Source of the DNA: Pedobacter sp. Hv1
GTDB lineage: Bacteria; Bacteroidota; Bacteroidia; Sphingobacteriales; Sphingobacteriaceae
Assembly: GCF_001412215.1 (NCBI RefSeq)
Contig: NZ_LLWP01000002.1
Coordinates: 397,478-461,477, forward strand
Direction of reading: 5' to 3'
Length of the DNA stretch: 64,000 nt
Numbering within the stretch: position 1 is the stretch's first letter; the number at the start of each line of letters is the position of its first letter. This document shows, piece after piece, positions 35,980-43,376 of the stretch. A model generated the notes under the pieces. That model saw nothing but the letters and a program-made list of their open reading frames with translations. It did not search any database and had not been told where the DNA came from. Both the position numbers and the translations under genes were made by a program.

Positions 35980-37068
35980 TTAATATGATGATTTTATTTT
36001 CTTGATATCGCTTATTCTTTTTTCTGCAATACGGGCAGCAGCCATATTGGTTGGTATTTTTTCTGTTTTAGATAATTTGATTACTTCACGTGTGGCATCG
36101 TAGATATGCTCTGTTAGCTGCATGGTTCTTTTTTTACCAAAACCAGTTAATTCAGAGTAGCAATTAATTAAACCACCAGCATTGATTAAATAATCTGGCG
36201 CATATAAAATTCCTTTGTCTAACAACAATTGTCCATGAATTTCCTCATCTGCCAGCTGGTTATTAGCAGAACCAGCAATGATAGAGAATTTCATGTTTTT
36301 AATTGTTTTATCATTTACGGTTGCACCTAAAGCACAAGGGGCATAAATATCTGCACCAATCGTAAATATTTTATCTGCATCAATTGGTTTTGCCTTGTAT
36401 TTGCGTGCCACTTCTTGCAAACGGTCTTGGTTAATATCGCTAATGTAAACCTCTACATTTTCATGTCTCAACAATTCAACCAAATGCTCTCCAACATTTC
36501 CAATGCCTTGTACCACTACAGACTTTCCGGCTAACATATCCGTACCAAAAACTTCTTTAACACAAGCTTTAATACCTAAAAACACACCTTTAGCTGTATA
36601 TGGAGCCGGATTACCTGCACCACCCAAAGACTCAGGAACACCTGTTACATGTTGTGTTTCCATACGGATAAACTCCATGTCTCTGGTGGTTGTGCCCATA
36701 TCTTCGGCTGTAATAAACTCTCCATTCAGGTTCTTGATAAAACGACCATAACTGCGCATTAGTGCTTCAGTTTTCATTTTTCTAGAATCACCAATAATTA
36801 CCGCTTTTCCTCCCCCTAAATTCAACCCAGTAATGGCCGATTTATAGGTCATACCTTTAGATAAACGCAACACATCTTCCAAAGCTTCGGCTTCAGAATT
36901 GTAGTTCCACATGCGAGTTCCACCTAAAGCAGGCCCTAATGTGGTATCATGAATGGCGATGATTGCTTTTAATCCAGTATCGGGGTCGTTGCAAAAAACC
37001 ACTTTTTTATGGCCTGATGCACTTAATTGATCTAAAACAGAAGTGACGAGAGAACTATTACCAGACAT
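35980..37068 (-). CDS. Glu/Leu/Phe/Val dehydrogenase (leucine dehydrogenase type)
   Basis: A 362-residue dehydrogenase. The substrate-binding region GPALGGTRMW and the catalytic-lysine block NLGGGKAVIIGD (Lys near 90) are typical, as is TAEDMGTTTRDME. The Rossmann motif is VVQGIGNVGEHL, and NAGGLINCYSEL occurs near the C-terminus. The GGGK block and overall length match leucine/phenylalanine dehydrogenases, which deaminate branched-chain amino acids with NAD. A TAATTTTG -7 element (37092-37099, minus strand) lies 24 bp before the ATG. Confidence 0.87.
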   Translation of the reverse strand: MSGNSSLVTSVLDQLSASGHKKVVFCNDPDTGLKAIIAIHDTTLGPALGGTRMWNYNSEAEALEDVLRLSKGMTYKSAITGLNLGGGKAVIIGDSRKMKTEALMRSYGRFIKNLNGEFITAEDMGTTTRDMEFIRMETQHVTGVPESLGGAGNPAPYTAKGVFLGIKACVKEVFGTDMLAGKSVVVQGIGNVGEHLVELLRHENVEVYISDINQDRLQEVARKYKAKPIDADKIFTIGADIYAPCALGATVNDKTIKNMKFSIIAGSANNQLADEEIHGQLLLDKGILYAPDYLINAGGLINCYSELTGFGKKRTMQLTEHIYDATREVIKLSKTEKIPTNMAAARIAEKRISDIKKIKSSY

Positions 37069-37168
37069 ATAAATTTGTTGAAATAATACTGCAAAATTAA
37101 GATAAAAAAACCATTATTTTACTTTGTTTTTATTAAAAAAGAAACTCTTTTGGCTAACTTTACCAAAG

Positions 37169-38953
37169 ATGAAGCACCTCCTATTTTTAAACAAATACTT
37201 TTATAAATATAAATGGTGGATTATTCCAGGGATTATTTTCGTAATTATTTCCAATATTTTTGGTGTGGTACCCGCTCAAGTTGTTGGCCATGCCTTTAAT
37301 CTAATTACCGAAAACATCTTAATCTACCAGCTCTTTAATGGTTTTGATCGTCAACAGGTGATCTACGATATTTTCAGTTACAGCCTCTTCTTTTTTGGCG
37401 CATTGATTCTTGTACTGTACCTACTTAGGGGTTTGTTTTTATTCTTTATGCGACAAACGATTATTCTCATGTCGAGGCATATTGAGTACGATATGAAAAA
37501 TGAAATCTATGCCCACTACCAGAGATTAAGCTTAGGTTTTTACCGCCGAAACAATACGGGAGATTTAATGAATCGCGCTACCGAAGACGTAAATAGGGTA
37601 AGGATGTATGTTGGTCCCGCCATTATGTACACCATTAATACGGCTATTTTATTCTTATTGATCATTTATTTTATGTTTTCGGTTAATGCCACGTTAGCCA
37701 TTTATTGTTTATTGCCTTTGCCGATATTGGTCGTTACCATCTATTACGTAAATACCATCATCAATCAAAAAAGCGAAAAAATTCAGGAGCAATTATCAAG
37801 GTTATCGAGTTTTGTGCAAGAGCGATTTTCTGGCATTAGGGTTATCAAATCTTATGTAAGAGAAAAACAGACCCAAGGTGTTTTTGCCGAAGAAAGTATT
37901 GCTTATAAAAACAATGCGATGGGTTTGGTTAAGGTTCAAGCCCTGTTTTACCCTTCTATGTTGCTTTTGGTGGGTTTAAGCACCATATTAACGGTTTACA
38001 TTGGTGGTAAACAGGTAATGGAGGGTGCCATTACCCCTGGTAACATTGCCGAATTTATTGTTTATGTTAACCAATTGACCTTTCCTGTTACCATGTTGGG
38101 TTGGGTAACTACATTGATTCAAAGAGCCGCAGCCTCGCAAAAAAGGATCAACGAATTTTTACAGTTGCAACCAGATATCAAATCTACAAATACCGAAGAA
38201 CCTGTTCTAGATGGAAAGATTAGCTTTAAAAATGTAAGTTTTACTTATCCAGATACTGGAATAGCTGCCTTAAAAGACGTGAGCTTTGAAATTGAAAGAG
38301 GACAGTTTTTGGCCATTATAGGGCGCACTGGCTCTGGTAAATCTACCTTGGCCAATCTCATTATGCGCATGTACGATGCAGATAAGGGGCAGATTGAAAT
38401 TGATGGCAAAGAACTCAGAAACCTAAACCTTAACAATTATAGAAATCAGATTGGATTTGTACCACAAGAGGTTTTCCTTTTTTCTGATACGATTAAGAAC
38501 AACATTGCCTTTGGTTTAAGTGAAGTTCAACCCGGTCAGGTTGAAAAAGCTGCCAAAAATGCCGCAGTTTATCACAACATTATAGATTTTGACCTCAAGT
38601 TTGAAACAATGTTGGGCGAACGTGGCATTACGCTTTCTGGTGGACAAAAACAACGTGTTTCTATTGCGAGAGCCCTAATTAAAGAACCAAAGATTTTAAT
38701 ATTTGATGATTGCCTCTCTGCTGTCGACACCAAAACGGAGGAAGAGATATTGGGCAATTTGGGCGAGATTATGAATGGCAAAACCAGCATTCTGATTGCA
38801 CACCGCATTTCTACCATCAAAAACGCAGATAAAATTATTGTTTTAGATGATGGCAAAGTGATTGAGCAAGGCACCCATCAAGAATTGTTAAATAATGGCG
38901 GTGCTTATGCAGAAATGTACGACAACCAATTACTAGAAGAAGAAAACAGATAA
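37169..38953 (+). CDS. ABC exporter half-transporter, degenerate catalytic site
   Basis: The ATG at 37169 is chosen over an upstream TTG. The 594-residue protein has six membrane helices (residues ~15-310) and a nucleotide-binding domain: Walker A GRTGSGKST, Q-loop FVPQEVF, signature LSGGQKQR, Walker B ILIFDDCLSAVD and H-loop IAHR. The residue after Walker B is Asp, not the catalytic Glu. In heterodimeric exporters such as BmrC/BmrD, one subunit has this DDxLSAVD form. No partner gene is adjacent. It likely exports a hydrophobic compound or lipid with a partner coded elsewhere. Confidence 0.88.
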   Translation: MKHLLFLNKYFYKYKWWIIPGIIFVIISNIFGVVPAQVVGHAFNLITENILIYQLFNGFDRQQVIYDIFSYSLFFFGALILVLYLLRGLFLFFMRQTIILMSRHIEYDMKNEIYAHYQRLSLGFYRRNNTGDLMNRATEDVNRVRMYVGPAIMYTINTAILFLLIIYFMFSVNATLAIYCLLPLPILVVTIYYVNTIINQKSEKIQEQLSRLSSFVQERFSGIRVIKSYVREKQTQGVFAEESIAYKNNAMGLVKVQALFYPSMLLLVGLSTILTVYIGGKQVMEGAITPGNIAEFIVYVNQLTFPVTMLGWVTTLIQRAAASQKRINEFLQLQPDIKSTNTEEPVLDGKISFKNVSFTYPDTGIAALKDVSFEIERGQFLAIIGRTGSGKSTLANLIMRMYDADKGQIEIDGKELRNLNLNNYRNQIGFVPQEVFLFSDTIKNNIAFGLSEVQPGQVEKAAKNAAVYHNIIDFDLKFETMLGERGITLSGGQKQRVSIARALIKEPKILIFDDCLSAVDTKTEEEILGNLGEIMNGKTSILIAHRISTIKNADKIIVLDDGKVIEQGTHQELLNNGGAYAEMYDNQLLEEENR

Positions 38954-39034
38954 TTAAGCCTACCTTAATCCATCATTTTAACCCAAAATATACGAATACA
39001 TTTTAATTGAATGGAAAATGTTCGTATTTTCTAT

Positions 39035-39066
39035 TTTGAACTTTAATAATTATTGCTTTATATTTA
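39035..39066 (+). promoter_or_regulatory. promoter of the DUF3276 gene
   Basis: TTTG (39035-39038), 20 bp, then TATATTTA (39059-39066), one base off the TAnnTTTG element. The predicted start near 39073 leaves a leader of about 25 nt before the ATG at 39098, which supports that start. Confidence 0.5.
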
Positions 39067-39097
39067 CCCCAACCTTAAACTAATACTACACACAACA

Positions 39098-39430
39098 ATG
39101 GGAGATTTTGACAACAAAGAGAGAGAAGAGGTTTTTTCTAAAAAAGTAAGGGCTGGTAAGCGTACTTATTTTTTTGATGTAAAAGCAACACGTTCAGGCG
39201 ATTACTACCTTACCCTAACGGAAAGTAAAAAAAGATTAGAAGATGGTGTATTTGTAAAACATAAAATCTTTTTATACAAAGAAGATTTTGAGAAATTTAC
39301 AGAAGGCTTAACTGAAACTGTAGAATACATTAAATCTCATCAAGAAGTAGTAGAAAAACGTTACGAGTATTCTGAAAATGCAGAATACAATCATAGCCCT
39401 AAAGCTGATAGCGACGATTTTTCTTTCTAA
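39098..39430 (+). CDS. PUR-domain (DUF3276) DNA/RNA-binding protein
   Basis: A 110-residue acidic-and-basic protein; the start is the ATG at 39098 because the longer frame uses TTG. MGDFDNKEREEVFSKKVRAG is the usual family start, followed by KRTYFFDVKATRSGDYYLTLTESKKR, which is a PUR repeat. The fold is a Whirly/PUR single-strand nucleic-acid binder conserved in Bacteroidota and spirochaetes. The last ~20 residues are acidic and disordered. A strong terminator follows. The cellular target is unknown. It is likely a highly expressed chromosomal or RNA-associated protein. Confidence 0.87.
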   Translation: MGDFDNKEREEVFSKKVRAGKRTYFFDVKATRSGDYYLTLTESKKRLEDGVFVKHKIFLYKEDFEKFTEGLTETVEYIKSHQEVVEKRYEYSENAEYNHSPKADSDDFSF

Positions 39431-39447
39431 AGAATTGACAGCATACC

Positions 39448-39480
39448 AAGTCCCCTGAGCCACTTAGGGGACTTTTTTTT
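39448..39480 (+). terminator. strong intrinsic terminator after the PUR-domain gene
   Basis: AAGTCCCCT (39448-39456), 9-nt loop, AGGGGACTT (39466-39474) and a run of eight T to 39480. Stop codon of the gene is 18 bp upstream. Confidence 0.92.
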
Positions 39481-39543
39481 ATGCCCTATTTTTAAAAAAC
39501 CTACTTCCCTTTTGATATCTTAGTTAACCTTAATACCTTAACC

Positions 39544-40458
39544 ATGAAAACATTTCGTTTAATTTTATTACTGATCACCATAAGTGCACATCTATTTGCA
39601 CAAGAAGAAAAAGTAGATATTAAACTTACTAAAATGCTTACTGAGTTAACCAAAGGGTTTAATGGAGATGTAGGTATTTATGTAAAATCGTTAAAAACTG
39701 GTAAAGTGGCAAGTCTCAACGCTGATAGTATTTTTCCTACGGCCAGCATGGTTAAAGTGCCCATTACTTGTGGTATTTTTAATAAAATTGAGAAGGGCGA
39801 ACTGGATTACCATGCCCAACTTACCTATAAGGATAGCTTGTTATATGCAGGTGAAGATATTTTAGGTTCTTTTAAAAGTGGAGAGAAAATCTGGCTCAGT
39901 AAAGTTTTAATGCTCATGATTACTACCAGCGACAATACCGCTAGTTTATGGAGCCAGAGTTTAGCGGGTACCGGAACTGCCATTAACGAATTGATGGAAC
40001 AAAATGGATTAAAATATACCCGTGTAAATTCGCGAACGCCGGGCAGACAAGCCAACCAGAAACAATATGGCTGGGGGCAAACTACTCCACGAGAAATGGC
40101 CACACTGCTTACTTTAATCCGTGATGGAAAAATGATCAACCCCGCGGCTTCAGAACGCATTTACCGTAACCTGATTAGGATCTATTTTGACCACGAAGCC
40201 CTTTCCCAAATCCCACCCTATATACAGGCAGCCTCAAAATCTGGTGCTGTAAATGCAGCTAGGTCCGAAGTTGTTCTGGTGAATGCACCACATGGTGATT
40301 ATGTATTCTGCATTGCCACCAATAACCAAAAAGATACTTCATGGCAAAGCAATAACGAAGGTTATGTCTTGATTCGTAAACTCAGTAAAATGTTATGGCA
40401 ATATTTTGAGCCCCGATCTAATTGGCAACCGGCAGCTGGGATGGAAAAATACAATTAA
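39544..40458 (+). CDS. secreted class-A-like serine hydrolase (probably not a beta-lactamase)
   Basis: A 304-residue protein with a signal peptide (about 1-19, HLFAQ). The penicillin-binding-fold motifs are Ser68-x-x-Lys71 (SMVK), TTSDNTA (SDN) and KSGAVNAA (K-S/T-G). The omega-loop ExxLN with the deacylating Glu is missing; the corresponding stretch is NSRTPGRQANQKQYGWG before TTPREMA. Without that residue it should not turn over penicillins well. It may be an esterase, peptidase or other acylating hydrolase of the periplasm. It is convergent with the DUF5362-like gene only 5 bp away. Confidence 0.8.
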   Translation: MKTFRLILLLITISAHLFAQEEKVDIKLTKMLTELTKGFNGDVGIYVKSLKTGKVASLNADSIFPTASMVKVPITCGIFNKIEKGELDYHAQLTYKDSLLYAGEDILGSFKSGEKIWLSKVLMLMITTSDNTASLWSQSLAGTGTAINELMEQNGLKYTRVNSRTPGRQANQKQYGWGQTTPREMATLLTLIRDGKMINPAASERIYRNLIRIYFDHEALSQIPPYIQAASKSGAVNAARSEVVLVNAPHGDYVFCIATNNQKDTSWQSNNEGYVLIRKLSKMLWQYFEPRSNWQPAAGMEKYN

Positions 40459-40463
40459 TGAGT

Positions 40464-40931
40464 TTAGTTTTTCACTGGTATCATCACCGTGGATAAGAGC
40501 GCAAACACATACAAGCTGATGAAAATAATGACAATTACCCCCCAGTACTTAAAAAGAGACCTAAGTTTGCTAAGGGCTTCATCCAAACTGGCTTGTTCAC
40601 CATACAAAATACCAATTTTAGCCCTGGTAGAATATTTGAACAACAATATACTAGGATAGAATATGGCAAAGGCATAAACTAGGCAAATGGCTGTAAAACC
40701 AAAACTACCTAATGTACCTAACGAACCTGCCAGCTTAGCCATTTCTGGATTTGTACCGATAGCTGAGCCAACTGTAAAGGCTCCGATAATCATAAACACT
40801 GTAAATACAAAACCTACAATAGCCAAAAAATTAGCCCATTTAGCCATATCATAAAAATAACTTCTCATGGCTTCGGTAACCACAAGTGTAGGTTGTTGAT
40901 CTTCTTGAATTGGTTCTTCTATATTTTCCAT
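40464..40931 (-). CDS. DUF5362-like membrane protein
   Basis: A 155-residue protein with three or four hydrophobic helices (residues ~30-55, ~72-100 and ~128-152) and a cytoplasmic acidic N-terminus (MENIEEPIQEDQQP). The block RSYFYDMAKWANFLAIVGFV and the loop QASLDEALSKLRSLFKYWG fit DUF5362, a family of small inner-membrane proteins in Bacteroidota with no known activity. It is convergent with the serine hydrolase gene (stop to stop 5 bp, no terminator visible) and is followed upstream by the DEAD-box gene in the same direction. Confidence 0.7.
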   Translation of the reverse strand: MENIEEPIQEDQQPTLVVTEAMRSYFYDMAKWANFLAIVGFVFTVFMIIGAFTVGSAIGTNPEMAKLAGSLGTLGSFGFTAICLVYAFAIFYPSILLFKYSTRAKIGILYGEQASLDEALSKLRSLFKYWGVIVIIFISLYVFALLSTVMIPVKN

Positions 40932-40976
40932 TAGACAAATTAATTATATCAGTTACTGATTGGCATAAATTACAGG

Positions 40977-42275
40977 TTAGCCATGTTTTTTCTTCTTGTT
41001 CATAATTGCCTTCTGACCAATGCCATAATTGGTTGTTTTGGCATTACTTTCTTTTCGTTTATGAAAGGCTGCATCTTGATAGGCTTCTTCTTCTGCCTGC
41101 TCTTTTGCCAGTTTACTTTTTTGCAATGCAGCTTTGGTTACTTGCTCTACCAATAAATCTTCAGGTAGCTCTGCCATTTCTATTTTTTGACCAATAGCTT
41201 GTTCAATCTTGCGTACTTGTGGCAATTCTAAGTCGGTAGTAAATGTAATGGCTACTACATCTTCATCACCTTGTTTAATGACACGATTTAAATACGTTTC
41301 TTTTTGTACAGGCAGCTCAAAGTGGAAAATAAATGGAATACCCTCAAGGTTCATATTGGTTAAACCTTCGTTGGCAACAATTAAAACCCTTGCCTCGTCT
41401 ACCGCTTTAAAATCTTCAATATCATCAAATCCTGCCTCATCAAAAAACAAAGGTTTAAATACAAAAATATCATCTGCCTTTCCATCAAACAGATCTTTAG
41501 ATAAAGTTTGTGCCGTTAATCTGGTATTTACAAAAACAACCACCTTATCAAAAACTTCTGCATCTTTTAACAACAGGTTGAGCAGGTTAAGCTTAGTTCT
41601 AAAATTGGGTACATGGTACAAAAGCTGCGTGTACGTTTCGGTCTGTCCTTCGCCCAAATCTTCTACTTCTATTAGCGTAGGTAATTTCATAAAAGGTTCG
41701 ATCATTAACGACAATCGATCGTGCAGCACATCTGTAAAAATGAGGTGCTGGCATTTCTGGATACTGTTTGCCAGTTCGTTAATTGGCAATTGCATACCCA
41801 ATTTCACCATTTCGGCGGCATCATCAACAATAAACATTTGAATTTTATTGGTGTTTAAACCCAGTTTCAAATAAACAGCTCTTGCCCTTGCTGGTACAGC
41901 TACAACAATATCAACACCATCGGTCAGCTCATTAATCTGAGCTTCCATTCCTCCGTCGGCATGTATGCCAACAATACGAATGGTATTGTTTCTATTGAGC
42001 AAGTTAAACTGTTCTATTACCTCTAAAACGCGTTCTTTGGTAGGCACAAGAATAAGTGCTCTCGGTGCTTCTTCAAAACCATATTTTAAGCGCATCAAAA
42101 CTCCTAAAACATATGTTGTAGTTTTTCCACTTCCTTCTGGGCCTACTGCAATAATATCTTGTCCGCCTAAAATGCGTGACATTGTTCTAGCTTGAATTTC
42201 TTTCGGACTGAGGTAACCCGCCGCTGTCATGGCAGACACCAAAGGTTTGCTTAATTTTAATTGTTCTAAAGACAC
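40977..42275 (-). CDS. degenerate DEAD-box helicase-like protein
   Basis: The GTG at 42275 is chosen because it gives SLEQLKLSKPLVSAMTAAGYLSPKEIQ, the standard start and Q motif. A TTG at 42305 is possible, but a TAAATTTG -7 element overlaps it. The 432-residue protein keeps Walker A (GPEGSGKT, about 45-52) and two RecA folds. Motif II is DDAAE instead of DEAD. Motif III is FTDVL instead of SAT. Motif VI reads YLNRVIKQGD where HRxGRxGR is expected. It may still bind ATP and RNA but probably cannot unwind. The C-terminus is Lys-rich. Confidence 0.82.
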   Translation of the reverse strand: MSLEQLKLSKPLVSAMTAAGYLSPKEIQARTMSRILGGQDIIAVGPEGSGKTTTYVLGVLMRLKYGFEEAPRALILVPTKERVLEVIEQFNLLNRNNTIRIVGIHADGGMEAQINELTDGVDIVVAVPARARAVYLKLGLNTNKIQMFIVDDAAEMVKLGMQLPINELANSIQKCQHLIFTDVLHDRLSLMIEPFMKLPTLIEVEDLGEGQTETYTQLLYHVPNFRTKLNLLNLLLKDAEVFDKVVVFVNTRLTAQTLSKDLFDGKADDIFVFKPLFFDEAGFDDIEDFKAVDEARVLIVANEGLTNMNLEGIPFIFHFELPVQKETYLNRVIKQGDEDVVAITFTTDLELPQVRKIEQAIGQKIEMAELPEDLLVEQVTKAALQKSKLAKEQAEEEAYQDAAFHKRKESNAKTTNYGIGQKAIMNKKKKHG

Positions 42276-42425
42276 TTTTCTCTTTCTTAATGGATAATGT
42301 TGCAAATTTACGGAAAATATAAGGGACTAGGGTAAATCCATCACTAATAGTGGCTTAAATATTATTTTTTAATGGTAGTTGTAACGTTTGAGGCCTTGCT
42401 TACGTATTAGTATAAACCAAGTTGC

Positions 42426-42830
42426 ATGAAAAACCTGATTTACCTCTCTTTATTGGCCAGCCTATTTTTTGCCTGCAAAAAAGACGACACCAAAGACTTA
42501 ATTGGCAATTACAGTGGCTCTTTTAGAACCCTTGTTAATGGAAAATTAGTAATGAGCGATTTTGATGTTTCCTTACAATCTAAACAGTTTAAGGTAACCA
42601 AAGGCGATAAAAAAGGGAGCGGGTCCTATCAAAGAAGCAAAACAAGTGAATTATCTTTTACAGACCAAAATATGTGGACGGCAGATTTTAATTGGAATGT
42701 ACTTTTAAACGGAACCTATACAACTGAAGTTAAGGGAGATAGTTTGATCTTAACCAAATACCCCCCTAGCGGTCCTTTAGCCTTACCCGAATATAATTAT
42801 TACCAATATCGCTTGAAAAGAATTAACTAA
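42426..42830 (+). CDS. small lipoprotein of unknown function (1)
   Basis: A 134-residue lipoprotein with lipobox LFFAC at residues ~13-17. After the Lys-rich tether (KKDDTKDLIGNYSGSF) comes a single beta-rich domain with motifs SDFDVSLQSKQFKVTKG, like a lipocalin- or META-type sandwich. I do not recognise a family with certainty. It is followed after 6 bp by another lipoprotein gene whose mature start is similar (NENLDLIGTH), so the two are probably a functional pair. It lies divergent from the DEAD-box gene in a 150-bp gap with no clear promoter. Confidence 0.65.
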   Translation: MKNLIYLSLLASLFFACKKDDTKDLIGNYSGSFRTLVNGKLVMSDFDVSLQSKQFKVTKGDKKGSGSYQRSKTSELSFTDQNMWTADFNWNVLLNGTYTTEVKGDSLILTKYPPSGPLALPEYNYYQYRLKRIN

Positions 42831-42836
42831 AATATC

Positions 42837-43292
42837 ATGGCCATCAAAACTACTAAAAGCTTACTCTTAGGTTTAATTGTACTTTTAACGATCTTATTGT
42901 TTATTCAGGCTTGCAAAAAAAATGAGCGTGACAATGAAAATTTAGATCTGATTGGCACCCATTTATTGAAAAAAGACCTGGTTAAAAAGGTGACAGCATA
43001 TAACAAACAGGTAGAGCTGACTGCTACAAACTTCGAAATTGTAACATGCCCTCCAAATGTAAATTGTATATCTGGAGGTTACTCAAAAGTGAAAATCAAA
43101 TTTAAAGATGCAACCAAAGAGCAGGAGCTACAACTTTGTATAGGTGCCTGTACCATTTCTTCAATACCTCCACAAGACATCATTACCATAAATGACGTTA
43201 GGTATAATATAAAACTAACGGATGTGATCAGCGCAGAAAAAGCAACAGGATCTCCAAAACTACAGATCACAGTAACTAGAGTTGGCCCTTAG
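42837..43292 (+). CDS. small lipoprotein of unknown function (2)
   Basis: A 151-residue lipoprotein; signal and lipobox FIQAC end at about residue 26. The mature part has four Cys (TCPPNVNC and LCIGACT), a pattern that suggests two disulfides, and many beta-strands (YSKVKIKFKDATKEQELQLC). No family is recognised. It is 6 bp after the previous lipoprotein gene and 84 bp before the S9 peptidase, so all three could be one unit. Position and charge resemble neighbouring envelope proteins. Confidence 0.65.
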   Translation: MAIKTTKSLLLGLIVLLTILLFIQACKKNERDNENLDLIGTHLLKKDLVKKVTAYNKQVELTATNFEIVTCPPNVNCISGGYSKVKIKFKDATKEQELQLCIGACTISSIPPQDIITINDVRYNIKLTDVISAEKATGSPKLQITVTRVGP

Positions 43293-43376
43293 TCTATCAA
43301 ATTTTTGATACAAACGAAAAATTCATTTAAAGTATGTGTAAGTTTATCCCTACGGGAAAATTTATAACCTAATCAA

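Noticed and set aside
39544..40458. A beta-lactamase resistance gene
   Set aside because: The deacylating Glu of the omega loop is missing, so the narrower call of serine hydrolase is used.
41209..41841. A 210-codon plus-strand open frame opposite the DEAD-box gene
   Set aside because: It is a low-complexity antisense frame without any domain, signal or context; the minus-strand gene explains the sequence.
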